Origin: Iris pallida | Taxonomy: Eukaryota > Streptophyta > Magnoliopsida > Asparagales > Iridaceae | Direction of reading: 5' to 3' | Length of the DNA stretch: 64,000 nt | NCBI GenBank assembly: GCA_029216955.1 | Contig: JANAVB010031417.1 | Coordinates: 21,525,938-21,589,937, forward strand | In this document: in pieces, positions 46,981-58,843 of the stretch | Position numbering within the stretch: the stretch's first letter is position 1 | Layout of the letters: every line of letters begins with the position of its first letter | The notes under the pieces: model-generated | Seen by the model: the letters and a program-made list of their open reading frames with translations, nothing else | What the model was told of the DNA's origin: nothing | Database searches by the model: none | Translations under genes and position numbers: made by a program

Positions 46981-49900
46981 CTATGGGCTTAACCCCATCT
47001 CCCTCGATGATTCTAGGATCAATGTCCTAGACAGACCCTTCGTCAAGTGGTCTGCAAGGTTCTTTTCTGACTTTATATAGTCAAGAACCACATATTTGTC
47101 CAATAGGCTCTTTATTGACTTGAAGCGCAGCTGCAGGTGCCTGTTCATCTTAGCATTCACAGAATTATGCTTTAGTAGTTCTATAACAGATTTATTATCA
47201 CAATTTATAGAAATTGCAAGAATAGGATGAACAGAAACAGGTATATGCATAATAAGATTTCTCAACCATTCGGCTTCTGTACAGGTAGTGTCTAAAGCTA
47301 TCATCTCAGAGTCTATAGTACTCCTGGCTATGATAGTTTGTTTACATGATCCCCAGGAGATTGCAGCTCCTGCTAGGGTAAAAACATAACCAGTAGTGGA
47401 TTTTACATCATGTGAATCAGTTACCCAATTTGCATCGGTGTAACCTTCTATGATATCAGGGTGTCTAGTATAATGAAGTTTATAATCTAGAGTTCCCTTG
47501 AGATATCTAAATACTCTGTCCAATGCAATCTAATGTGATTGATTTGGGTTACTAGTATACCTACTTAGTCTCCCAATAGCAAATGCAATGTCAGGTCTAG
47601 TCCTATTTGTTATGAACATAAGGGACCCAATCATTTGTGAATATCTATGTTGTTCTATAGGAGATCCTTCGTTCTTTTTGAGAACAACATTGCTATCATA
47701 TGGAGTAAGGGCAGGTTTTTTGTCAAAATACTCGAACTTCCTTAGCATTTTCTCAATTGAATGTGCTAGGGATAGAGTATATCCTTCATAGCATTTGGAC
47801 ACTTGCATTCCTAGGATCATGTTTGCCTCACCTAGGTCTTTCATATCAAACTGGTTAGATAAATAATTCTTAGTATTATTTATCAATTCCAGTGAAGATC
47901 CTAAAATAAGGATATCATCAACATACAAGCACAAGATAACACAACTTTTATTTGTATTTTTAGAATACAAACATTTGTCATATTCATTTGGCACAAAACC
48001 AAATTCTATAATGACTTTATCAAATTTGTTGTGCCATTGCTTGGGAGCTTGCTTTAGGCCATAAAGAGATTTTACTAATCTGCAAACCTTCTTTTCTTGA
48101 CCTTTAGTAATAAAACCTTCAGGTTGCTCCATATATATCTCTTCTTCTAAATCTTCATTTAGAAATGTTGTCTTTACATCCATTTGATGGATCAGCATAT
48201 CATGAATGGATGCTAAAGCTAGAAGGGTTCTAATAGAAGATATTCTAGCTACAGGAGAGTAGGTATCAAAATAATCTAATCCTTTCTTCTGGGTAAATCC
48301 TTTGGCCACTAATCTAGCCTTATATTTTTCTATGGTACCATCGGCTCTAAGTTTTTTCTTAAAGATCCACTTACAACCTATTGGTTTGCTGCCTAAAGGA
48401 AGGTCTGCTAAAAACCAAATATTGTTCTCCATGATGGAGTTGTACTCATTGTTAATAGCTTCTTTCCAAAAGGGGGCATCAGGAGAGGATATGGCTTCTT
48501 CATAAGTTGAGGGATCACCTTCTATCAAAAATGTGAAGAATCCTTCTCCTAAATTCTTTTCAATCCTTTCTCTTTTACTCCTTCTAGGTTCTATGACTTG
48601 TTCAGATTGAGAATTAGGCATTTGGTCATGAAAACTAGTAGACGAAGTAAGAGAAGGGTTAGAGGAAGATGAAGGGGTTCTATCTTTGAAGGAAAAAATG
48701 TTCTCAAAGTAAACTGTATCTCTAGCTTCAATGATTGTGTTATTAGAGATTTCATTTACTTCAGAATGGGTTACAAGAAATCTATTGGCATTACTATCTA
48801 GGGCATATCCTATGAATACAGCATCTACAGTCTTAGGTCCTATCTTCCTCTTTTTGGGTTCAGGAATTCCTACTTTAGCTAGACATCCCCAAACTTTGAG
48901 GTAATTAATCCTAGGTGTTCGACCTTTCCATAACTCATATGGGGTCTTATCATTAGTCTTACTGGGTATCCTATTAAGAATATAACAGGCTGATAATAAG
49001 GCTTCTCCCCAAAGATTGTCAGGGGCACCTGAGCTGAGAAGCATGTCATTGACCATGTCTAACAGAGTACGATTCTTTCTTTCAGCAACTCCGTTGGACT
49101 GTGGTAAATAAGGAGCAGTTACCTCATGAATAATTTCATGTTCTTCACAGAAGTTAGTCATCTCATTTGAGGTATACTCTCCACCACGATCTGATCTAAG
49201 GATCTTAATCTTTCTATCCAACTGGTTCTCAGCTTCAGATTTATAAACCTTGAATCTATCTAGAACTTCATCTTTGGTCTTAAGGAGGTAGGTGTAACAA
49301 TACTTTGAATGATCATCTATAAAAGTTACAAAGTATTTCCTACCGCCTCGGATCAAAACCCTATTGGAATCACAAACATCACTATGGATAAGTTCTAGGA
49401 GTTCAGAATCTCTATAGACAGATTTGAAAGGTAATCTAGTATGTTTGGCTTGAACATAAATCTCACATTTGTGTTCATTATCTATAGGAGTCTTAGGGAT
49501 AAGATCTAAGTTCATCATCCTTTTAATAGATTCTAAGTTCACATGACCTAGTCTACCATGCCAAACATTTGATGATTCAACATTTGCAACAAAGGAATGA
49601 TTTGAACTTTTATTCATAGTACTTAAAATAAAAAGTCCATCTTTCACAAATCCTTTTCCAATAAACAGATCATTCTTAGAGAAAACTACTTTATTGGCCT
49701 CTATTACAATTTTGTATCCTGAGGCTACAAGGAGAGATCCACTAACAAGATTTCTCCTGACAGACGGCACATGAAGCACATTATGGAGAGGTAGAATTTT
49801 TTCTGATGTCATCTTCAGATCTATTCTTCCTCTTCCCACAACTTGTGCCGTTGAGCCATCTCCTAGGGTTACTCCTCCACCTGATTCCTGATAGGTTGAA

Positions 49901-50106
49901 AAACAGGAGCGATCAAATGAAACGTGAACATTTGCTCCAGAATCCAACCACCAATCATCAGAATGGAAAGACAGGTTTACTACAGGTTGAAAGCTTACAG
50001 ACCTGAAGGAGCTGGAAGACCCATTCAGAATCATGTTAGCCTCTGGCTTGTTAGAGCCTTTCCCTTTAAAGGAGGTCTCCTTGGTGATTAGGCTTGGGTT
50101 TGCCAT
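46981..50106 (-). pseudogene. Copia-2 Pol polyprotein (PR-IN-RT-RNaseH), one TAG
   Basis: A continuous frame of about 1,040 codons with a single TAG at 47532-47530, where Trp is expected in [19 protein letters not shown]. In order: protease (WWLDSGANVHVS, residue ~55), integrase HHCC (WHGRLGHVN .. KCEIYVQAKH), core (HSDVC, FVTFIDDHSKY, DRGGEY, NGVAERKN), RT (KARLVAKGFTQKKGLDYFD, HQMDVKTTFLN, YVDDILILG) and RNase H ([29 protein letters not shown]). The second Cys of the HHCC motif is Tyr, a G-to-A type change. The N-terminus (MANPSLITKE) precedes the protease directly, with no CCHC knuckle. Confidence 0.92.
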
Positions 50107-51716
50107 GGATTTCTATATGGTATACTCAATAAAGATGGTTTAAGCTAAAATTACGGTTTAAATGATTTTAGTAATTTACCTTTAAAATTTTGGTTTTCCA
50201 AGTTTTGATAAGGTTGGGTTAGCTGTAGGGGCCGGATCCCAGCAAGCGGAGGTTCACTAGGAACACTTAAGTACCGGTCGCTTAGACGATTTTTCGCCTT
50301 GTTGACAGAAGGGCCTTTTCGGCTTGTACCCAAACAAATCTCTACTTTAGAACATTAAAATTAAAGGAATTTACTAAATCAATAACCTGTTTATTTTAGC
50401 CTAAATTAAAATATTGAGTAGTGAAAACTAGTATTGACAAAATTTAGTAACACAATAATATTAGTCTAAGGTGTCAATTTCTAGAAACAGTCTTATGAAT
50501 ATTTATTAAGCATAATATGTGGAAACACACCTTGCTTAAGAAACTTTGCTAATATGTGACAACAAAAATTGCTAAACAAAGTTTGCTATAAAAGGCAAAA
50601 TTATTCCTAAAAAAAAAAAATTTAGCAAACAAATTAAGCAATTTGTGTAACAAACTTAATAGTAGACAATTAGATTGAGAATATGTATTGCCAATGTAAT
50701 AAATTGTGATATTGAAATAAATGGCAATGTGAATAACAATAATTTAATGAGTACTTATTAAGCAATAAAATGTGATAATGGTTTTAACAGTAAGCAAGTA
50801 TAATGAAAAGTTTGCTAAGAAACTTTTGGTAAGACAATAATGAAATATATGAAAGTTATTTGCTAAAAGTATCAACGGACTTTGCTAAGATAGAAATATA
50901 AATTGAAAGTAGGCAATTTTCTACAGTAGTACAATAATCAATTATTGTAGTAATTAAACAAGTAAATAGTGTAGACAGAAAGCTACTTATTAAGCAACAG
51001 AATATTATTTTAAACAATATTTTAATGTCCTCAATAAATTATTTGTGTACAGAGGCTTGTTAACAAGAAGCAGTAGTAGTTAAAGAAACAAATATTTTAT
51101 AATAAAATTATTGCAAACTTTTAACAGAATAAAACTTGTAATCAAATATTCTGCTAGTAGTCAGGAACTAATTTCTTGAAGCAAAAAAGTTAAGAGAACT
51201 AATTGTAATCAAATATTTTGCTAATAACAATATGACAAAAATTTAGAGATTAATAAGTGACAGCAAGCAAATTGACATAATCAAGATGATCAACAAATTT
51301 GAGCAAATTAACAATATGTTGCTTACAAATTGTTGCTTTACAAAGTGTTGACAAATATATGTTAACACTATATAGTACCAGATATAGTATTTTAATATGA
51401 TGAAATTTTTAACACTATATATGTTAAAAGAAAACTTGTTATCACTTTATGCTAAAAGGAAGCTAACACTATTTGCTTACAGGAAGCAAATATATATATG
51501 TTAACAGTAAAAGGAAGCTAACAAAAATTTTGCTTTAACACTAAAACGAATTGTTGCTTTAACAGTAAAAGGAAGCTAACAAAAAATTTGCTTTAACACT
51601 AAAACGAATTGTTGCTTTAACAGTAATAGAAAAAATATTATAATGGTAACAGTAAGCTAACAGAAGAGTTTCTGACAAACAGATTTTTTTTTTTTATATC
51701 GATCTAACTCTTAGAT
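50107..51716 (-). other. Gag-less AT-rich leader of copia-2
   Basis: Between the 5' LTR and the pol frame, where gag should be, there is 1.6 kb of AT-rich DNA without a gag ORF or zinc knuckle. It contains a ~57-bp tandem repeat (51499-51630) built on ttgctttaacagtaaaagg. Next to the LTR is a small palindrome (atctaactcttagat). Confidence 0.75.
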
Positions 51717-52190
51717 TGTTAGAAAAGTCTTCAAAAACTTCGGATTTAAATCTGCAAAATAAAAGAAAATTAAATTGTTACCGGCCTCCGGGGAAGTCGT
51801 GCACGTAGCACTGTCTTAAGAGTTAGCTCGGGTCTATGTGCAGACCGTATCCGAACGCTCCAAGTGGTAAAATCCCCGCTCCACCGGAATCTCGTTGCCG
51901 CACACAACGTCGAGAGAATGACCCCGACTTAGCTCTGCCCAGAGCAAAAGAAAGAACAATAGCAGCCGTACGAAGAAGACGAACAATTTAGAGAGTTTGG
52001 AGAAGAATATTTTTTTCGTGTATTAGAGAAGAAAAGGAGGTTTCAATATATAGGCAGTCCATTACCCAATGCAATAAATGGTGTTAATGGGAAAATTGAT
52101 ATTTCATCGTGGCTATTAAAAATGAAATGAAGAGGAGCAAGTAGCCGTTGGGAATTGATTTTTCCTTTACAGCAATAGCTGTAAACAACA
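51717..52190 (-). repeat. 5' LTR of copia-2
   Basis: Matches 45891-46364 and abuts the GTAAC duplication on the right. Confidence 0.95.
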
Positions 52191-52195
52191 GTAAC

Positions 52196-53169
52196 CAGCT
52201 TTTTTCTCTTACTTCCATTGTTTTGTTCCTCCTTTCTTTACGTCGATTACTATTTTACTCTGCTGGTGAGTCGAAAAGGTCCTCTTTATCTACGATTTTT
52301 TAATAGTATGTAAAAATAAGAAGACCGCTTTTGCCAAACTTTCAACTTGTCTATGGAATATCTTAGTTAAGTGACTCAATTAAGTCTCCGTAGCCCCCAG
52401 GAAGTGTCATTTGGCGTCTCATGAGAAATCTCTATTATTGAAGATTTGTTGGCAACTTGAAACTTGTCATGAAATCTTGAAACCCAATCAGTACCATTAA
52501 TTAAGGAAGCTATAATATGAATTGCTATATCATAATTGGTCGTGTGTTCTGTAGAGCCACCATAAGCTCAGATGCTTCAATCTCTGACATAGAGTGGTAT
52601 ATATGAAGCTACTATTAAGTCTGTTTCTTAGTTTCCTCCCTGATATTAGTGGGATACGAGTGACCAAATGGAATCAACTACACTTAAGAGTTTTAATGAA
52701 GTCTATATCCGTCTATATGCTAGCAGCAGCTTTCCACACACGGCCTATGACTGAGTCATATATAGAAGAAGATGAAGATCGCTTTTGCGAAGGGCATTGC
52801 CTTTTCTTAATTTGAGCAACTCATAGTAGATATATCCATCATGTATATAGTTGCAATATGATTTATATTTCCAATCAAATGGTAGTAAAATGTTCGTAAT
52901 TACAAAGAGAGAGAGAGAGAGACATCAACTAATTAAGAACAATAGATAAAACGTTAATAAAATGACATAAATGTAAGCAAAAGTAACAAGACCTCCCCAT
53001 ATATATAACCCTGGTCGTACAACTGAAACAAAGATAGCCGAGACAAGTAATCTCAACATGCGTACATAACGGAAACAAAGCAATCCCTCCTATATGCTAA
53101 ATAATAATGCTGTCATGATCCACATGTATGTATAAGTATATGGTGAATGATCAGATGTCCTTAATTAAT
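52196..53169. other. Segmental duplicate of 40885-42821, no gene
   Basis: Matches 40885-41300 and then 42230-42821 with the intervening repeats absent. It is the 3' flank of proline-rich gene 4. Confidence 0.75.
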
Positions 53170-53577
53170 TCATGGGGTAGTGGCTGCTGGAGGTGGGGCT
53201 AGGAAAGGAATTGATGGAATCTGGAGGCCAGGAATGGAAGGAATGGTGGTAGGGATAGAAGGCAATGGAGGAAAGCCTGTAGGAATTGTGGTAGGAATGG
53301 AAGGCAATGAAGGAATTGATGGAATGTTGGGCAATGGTGGCAACGCAAACTTTGGCAAAGTAGTGGTCGGAACTGTCGGGAGAGGAGGCAATTGTGCGGT
53401 TGGCAGTGGTGGAAGTGTCGACGGCAGCGTTGGAATTGTAGGTAGACTTGGTACCGCAGGTGCAGCCTGCGGTGCTGTTGGAGTGTCTAAAAGATGGCGA
53501 GCTGCGAGGCCTGCATCGGTGCAAAACATTGCCACGAAAAGAGCTGATAAGAGGATTTGCCGAGTGTAAGAGGCCAT
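53170..53577 (-). CDS. Small secreted proline-rich protein, PELPK1-like, copy 4
   Basis: A 135-residue intact single-exon protein, close to copy 3. It has a signal peptide (MASYTRQILLSALFVAMFC), ARHLLDTPTAPQAAP, the repeats LPPLPTAQLPPLPT, IPSIPSLPSIPT and IPTGFPPLPSIPT, and the C-terminus IPSIPFLAPPPAATTP. It has one extra IPS unit compared with copy 3. Promoter, leader and 3' flank are collinear with copy 3, so both derive from one segmental duplication. Secretion is predicted; the function is unknown beyond the family's likely cell-wall role. Confidence 0.88.
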   Translation of the reverse strand: MASYTRQILLSALFVAMFCTDAGLAARHLLDTPTAPQAAPAVPSLPTIPTLPSTLPPLPTAQLPPLPTVPTTTLPKFALPPLPNIPSIPSLPSIPTTIPTGFPPLPSIPTTIPSIPGLQIPSIPFLAPPPAATTP

Positions 53578-53658
53578 GGTCATGAGGAGTATTAATTGCT
53601 AGTAGTTTTAGTTTTCTGCTTGTGTTTTGTTTGTGCAATAGCAGTCTCTCTGAAGCAG

Positions 53659-53672
53659 ACATATATATAAGG
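53659..53672 (-). promoter_or_regulatory. TATA element of proline-rich gene 4
   Basis: ccttatatatatgt on the minus strand, about 85 bp upstream of the start. Confidence 0.7.
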
Positions 53673-53959
53673 CTTCCGAGGTTCAAGAAAGGAGGAAATG
53701 ATGTCGAGGTTGGTGATCAACTCGGTCTAAAATCCTGTGGTTTGCTCACCTTCTTCTTCTTATTATTCTATTTGTGGTATGTGTCATGACAGCTTTTTGT
53801 TTAGGAAATCAGGTGGCTTATTGGTGAACAAGTTAGGAAACTCAAATTTGTTGAGTTAAATTTTGCATCTCAATAGTCAAATGGGATGACCAAGACATCC
53901 ATAGTACTATTTGGTACTTGCGTCTTATATTTGGTCTGTTGAACTTTGAGTTAGCTAGT

Positions 53960-55443
53960 TCGAGATCATTTCACAATGACATAGCTTGAAGAAGCTGATT
54001 AATTAGCAGTGCCAGGCTTGTTGAACATCAATATTAGCTTAATCAAGCAAGCTCGAACTGCATTAATTATTGGCTTACAAGCCAAGGTTGGACTTTGCCA
54101 TGTCCGAAGCTTGAATAAGTCGGTTCCATTGGTTCCATACCTGACTAGTCGGTTCGATCAATGCTCTGCATCTTCTATGTAACATTGGCATCTAACTGCA
54201 TTTGCAAACTTCCATTTGACCAGTGAGGTTGTCACCATCGCCCTGTGATTGCCAGCCACACAGGAGTAATTCCTTTTGAAAACTTTGCTTCAACTTGTCT
54301 ATAACACATGTTAGATAAATCCCATGTTATAAAGCTGATGTGTCTTATGCGAGAAAGGGAGTTTTGGTGAAATATATTATATTATGTCCTATTGAAAATT
54401 AGAAGCAGCAGACTGCATCATAAGACTGGCTATTACCTGTTTGACAACAATAAGGCCATTTGGTTCGCAGAACCAGGGCCTTGGGAAAAGAAATTAGTCA
54501 TTCTTTTTCTGTGTTTGGATGCCAAAGGTACACGAAAGGAAAATGATTCCCAAATAAAATAAAAATAGGGAGAAACATGATTTCCACCGCAAGATTCACT
54601 TACCGTCCCCAAGGATTTACTATTCCTTTCAATTTTTCTCGGCTTTCTGAAAACCGGAAAGAAAAATTGATGGTAATTATAATTTTCTAAAGAAAATAAA
54701 ACAGCAAAGAATTGATTTCTTTTTTTCCGCGAACCAAACAAGGCCTTAAGTGACTGTTACAATAGGAAAGAGTTCAAATTTGATTATAGTGAATGGAGTC
54801 TTGATATATTAATGACGTGTTCAGGGTGATCAAAATTATTAAATACATAAATTCAAACATATCGAAGAACTTAAAATGACAGATTGTTGAATTGATTCGT
54901 GAGTTTGAAGCTTGGATAAGTTACATGTCAGCCCATACTAATCTATGAGTATGATCTTAAAGCATTGCCTATGACCAAGTGTATGATCTTTGGTAGCTGC
55001 AAGCTCAAGAACTTCAGCGAGAAGGTATTTTTTGCTCTTGCCCAAGGGCACTGCTTATTCAATGACTGTCTCAGTCGATAGTCATCATATTGTTATATGG
55101 TTTAAGTTTCGATCAAATTTAGTCGGTAGAAAATTGAATATATTTCCTTTTGCAGTTCTCAATAGTGAAATAGCATTCAACATGAAAAATGTTTTTGATC
55201 GTTAACTTTAGTGATATTTATGTCTGGCCAACAAAAAGATGTTGGAAATTTATGATGTTTTGCTGTCTTAGGACTTGGGCAGAAAGGCAGTTGTGGCATC
55301 TAATTTTTAAAGAGTGATACTTTGTGCGTAAACATAAGTATCTTTATTTCTTTCTTGTAGAGTATCAGCTATATCACTATTTAACCAAGGACCATTGATA
55401 TGATGTTGCTCAAAACCTTATGCTAATATGTGATGATGTTTCT
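53960..55443. other. Spacer between proline-rich copies 4 and 5
   Basis: Contains the MITE at 54448-54746 and a diverged segment resembling 62440-63200 (ttgaagaagctgattaa, acatgttagataaatccca), which suggests another segmental duplication. No gene. Confidence 0.6.
54448..54746. mobile_element. MITE, second copy of the GGCC..TTTGGTTCGC family
   Basis: The left end ggccatttggttcgcagaa pairs with the right end ccgcgaaccaaacaaggcc. Flanking bases are taa and tta. Confidence 0.65.
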
Positions 55444-55503
55444 TCAATCGATGCAAAACAAGGCCACGAAAAGAGCTAAGAGTGTACGAGTGTAAGAGGC
55501 CAT
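55444..55503 (-). pseudogene. Truncated proline-rich gene, copy 5
   Basis: Only the signal peptide remains (MASYTRTLLALFVALFCID), then TGA. The alignment with the other copies stops right after CID, so the mature ARHLL and proline-rich part has been deleted. The TATA block (acatatataaggct, 55566-55579) and upstream region are still present. An in-frame upstream extension exists but has no support in the other copies. Confidence 0.8.
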
Positions 55504-55565
55504 TGTCGGGATCGAGTAGCTCGGTCTTCTGGGAATGTTTTGTGTGCTTCCTGTATCTGAAATGG

Positions 55566-55577
55566 ACATATATAAGG
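55566..55577 (-). promoter_or_regulatory. TATA element of the truncated copy 5
   Basis: ccttatatatgt on the minus strand, about 65 bp upstream of the Met. Confidence 0.6.
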
Positions 55578-55929
55578 CTAAAAATGTTGAATAGAGGCTT
55601 GGGGTTAAGGAAATGATGTCAAGGTTGGTGATCAAAGACAGTCCAAGGTCCTGAGGTTTGTTCACCTTTCTTCTCCTTTTTGTTGTAAGTGGCATGATAA
55701 TTTCTTTGTTTAGGAAATCAGGTGCTTTATTGGCGAGCAAGTTAGGAAATATACAAAATCTGTTGAGTGTATGCTTACTAAATTATATTTGGTTTGTTGA
55801 ACTTTTAGCTGGCTAGTCTGGAATAGATTTACAGAAATTTTCATATAGGGTAAAAAAGTTTTCCTAAATTCTATAAAAGAGTAAAAGTTTGGGTAATTTG
55901 TAATAAGGAAACGGCAGCTCAATTGGCGT

Positions 55930-56051
55930 TGTAGAAAATAATGGTTAGATGATTTTATTGATGGACTACTTCACTACTTATAGGGAGTCTAGCTCCTCTA
56001 CATACTACATATTCTGTTGTGGGACTAAAACTCCCTTATTGATTCTCAACA
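55930..56051 (-). repeat. 3' LTR of copia-3
   Basis: 122 bp, ends tgtagaaaa / ttctcaaca. Confidence 0.93.
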
Positions 56052-56058
56052 CTCCCCC

Positions 56059-57912
56059 TCAAGATGGGCGATAGATATTGATCATCCCCATCTTGTTACA
56101 TAGCTTCGACAGACTTAATGAACTAAGACCCTTAGTCAGACAGTCTGCAACTTGTTCTTCTGAGCGGACATGGTCAATCTTCAGTATCCCTTGTTCCAGC
56201 TTCTCCTTGATGAAGAATCGATCAATCTCGATGTGCTTCATTCTGTCGTGCTGAACTGGATTGTTAGCTATACTTATTGCAGCTTGACTATCGCTCAGAA
56301 GACGCAATGGTGCTCCCTTATCCAGCTTCAACTCTGTCAGCAATGCTTTCACCCACAGCAATTCTGACACTCCCAGAGCCATTGCTCTGTATTCTGCTTC
56401 AGCTGTCGACCGTGCTACCACTGACTATTTCTTGCTTCTCCATGAGACCAAATTTCCTCCTACAAAAACACAGTATCCCGTGGTAGACCTTCTGTCGTCT
56501 ATGCAGCTTGTCCAGTCTGCATCACAGTATCCCTCAACTTCTATGCGTCCATTCTTCTTGAACCATAGCCCCTTTCCCGGCGTTCCTTTCAGATATCTCA
56601 AGATCTGAAATACTGCTTCCATATGACCCTTTCTTGGATCATGCATGTAGCGACTCACTACACTCACCGCAAATGAGATATCAGGGCGAGTGTGTCCCAG
56701 ATAAATCAATCTTCCTACAAGTCTTTGATATCTTTCACGATCAACAGGCTCTCCTGCTTCTGCTCCAAGCTTACTCTTCTGGTCAATTGGAGTAACGGCT
56801 GCTTTGCATCCCAGCATCCCTGTCTCCTTTAGCAGATCTAGTGCGTATTTTCTTTGTGATAGAACAATTCTCTGTTCACCTTCACACACTTCGATACCTA
56901 GAAAGTACCTCATCGCTCCTAAATCCTCCACCTCAAACTCCTTCGCGAGTTTTGACTTCAGCTTAGTGATCTCGACTTCATCATCACCTGTGATCACTAT
57001 ATCATCCACATATACAGCAAGTATAGTGATGTGGCCTCTTGCATGCTGGAGGAAGACCGTATGATCTGCATTTGTTTGACGGTATCCCATGTCTGTAACA
57101 GCCTTTCTGAATCTGTCAAACCAGGCTCGAGGAGATTGCTTGAGCCCGTATAGCGACTTCTTCAGTTTATACACCTTTCCTTGCGATGTCCCTCCGTCTG
57201 ATTCCTTCGCGTAGCACCCTGGCGGGAGCTCCATGTATACTTCTTCTTGCAGGTCCCCATGAAGAAAGACATTCTTCACATCCAGCTGGTACAGCTTCCA
57301 CCCATAGTTTGCTGCAATGGAGACCAGAGTTCTCACGGTGCTCATTTTTGCTACTGGGGCAAACGTCTCATCATAGTCTATGCCATATGACTGTGTGAAT
57401 CCTTTTGCAACCAACCTCGCCTTGTACCGCTCTATTTTTCCTTATGGCGTCTCTTTCACTGTGTACACCCATTTGCATCCCACAGCTTTCTTTCCTTTGG
57501 GTAATGGAACCAGCTCCCATGTCTTATTTTTCTCCAGTGTCCCAAGTTCTTCCATCATTGCAGCTTTCCACCTTGGATCCTTCTTTGCTTCCTGCCAATA
57601 CTTGGACAACGAAGTAGAGTCTAACGATGCAATAAAGGCTCGATAATTCGAAGAAATGTTAGAATAAGACAAGAAGTTGGCAATATCATGTTCGTAATCA
57701 TCAAAATGAGCATGAGCCTTACCCGCATTGATGCGAGAAGATCTCCTTAAGGGAGCAATAGGTGGTGGAGAGATCATACCATTCGAGTCGGAGAGATCCG
57801 CATCAGAATCTGAGTGATTCGGTGTGGGGGCAACATCTTCAGGAGTTGGAGCAGGAAGACGAGGGACTTGGTACAGTAGGCACAGGGCACGGCATAGGCA
57901 CAGTACTGGACT
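56059..57912 (-). pseudogene. Copia-3 reverse transcriptase and RNase H
   Basis: RT: WKAAMMEELGTLEKNKTW, KGKKAVGCKWVY, then (57414-56425) VAKGFTQSYGIDYDETFAPV, QLDVKNVFLHG, AVYVDDIVITG and DISFAVSVVSRYM. RNase H: GYCDADWTSCIDDRRSTTG, STAEAEYRAMALG and KEKLEQGILKIDHV. A TAA separates KETP from GKIERYKARL (about 57440), and a TAG where Gln is expected separates RSKK from SVVARSTAEAEYRAM (about 56424). Otherwise the frame is open. Confidence 0.9.
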
Positions 57913-57913
57913 T

Positions 57914-58843
57914 TTATTGTCTCCTTCTGTAGACTTGGAGCTCCTTTTCTCTTGTCTGCTGCTCCCCCTGCGTAACATATGTATCTTCGTCTTCATTCTC
58001 TGTATCTGAGTCACTATGCTCTCCCCCTTTCGTCCAATTTTCTACAACCGGACACGAAACCGATCCGACGACCACATTTGGGCTTATTATCTCCCCCTCA
58101 CATCTAACACCATCTGTGTTAGGTGTGTCACCAAATGCTGAACCATCATCCGAACCATAGTATGGTTCGAGTTCTATGAATGTAACGTCCATGCTGACAA
58201 ACATCTTCCGCTCAACTGGACTCCAACAGGCATATCCCTTCTGAGTCGCCGTGTTACCGACAAAGACACATTTAACTGCCCTAGGATCCAGTTTGCAAAT
58301 GCCTGGCCTATTATCTTGGACAAAACACACACATCCAAAAACTTTCGGTGGAACAGTGTATGTAGTTGCCCAAGTAAGCATCTCCAACGGTGTCTTCCAG
58401 TCCAATACTTGAAATGGCATTCTGTTGATGAGATAAGAGGCCGTCAATATAGCCTGCCCCCATAAGTGTTTCGGGACATTCATAGCCAGCATCATCGTAC
58501 GTGCGACTTCCAGCAGGTGTCGGTTCGTTCGTTCAGCCACACCATTTTGTGCCGAAGTATAAGCATATGAAGTTTGATGTAGTATTCCATGAGTGGAAAA
58601 ATACTCAGCAACCCACTTATTAGTATACTCCGTCCCATTGTCAGACCGAAAACACTTAATTTTAGCGCCATATTGTGTTTCCACCCGTCGATGAAAGTCC
58701 CGAAAGGCCTCAAGGACGTCACTTTTATTCTTCATAAGGTAGACCCATGTCACGCGGGTATAACAGTCAATAAAGGTGACGAACCATCGAAAGCCGTTAA
58801 TTCCGGTTGTAGGACAAGGGCCCCATACGTCCGAATGTATCAT
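57914..58843 (-). pseudogene. Copia-3 integrase
   Basis: Core motifs are intact: MIHSDVWGP, FVTFIDCYTRVTWVY, FRSDNGTEYTN, NGVAERTNRHLLEV, and the C-terminal FGCVCFVQ and LDPRAVKCVFVG stretch. Frameshifts at both ends (near 58860 and 57950) cut it off from the protease part and from RT. Confidence 0.88.

Larger units (their letters stand above)
45891..52190 (-). mobile_element. Ty1/copia retrotransposon 2, gag-less, TSD GTAAC
   Basis: Two 474-bp LTRs (45891-46364 and 51717-52190) begin TGTTAGAAAAG and end GTAAACAACA, with the duplication GTAAC on both sides (45886-45890 and 52191-52195). The polypurine tract GGGGGGAT lies by the left LTR, so the element is on the minus strand. The LTRs differ at about ten positions by eye (~98%), mostly transitions. 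The usual iMet primer site is absent next to the right LTR. One almost intact pol frame is present but no gag. Confidence 0.95.

Noticed and set aside
55504..55740. N-terminal extension of proline-rich copy 5
   Set aside because: It reads through the promoter block, and no other copy encodes it.
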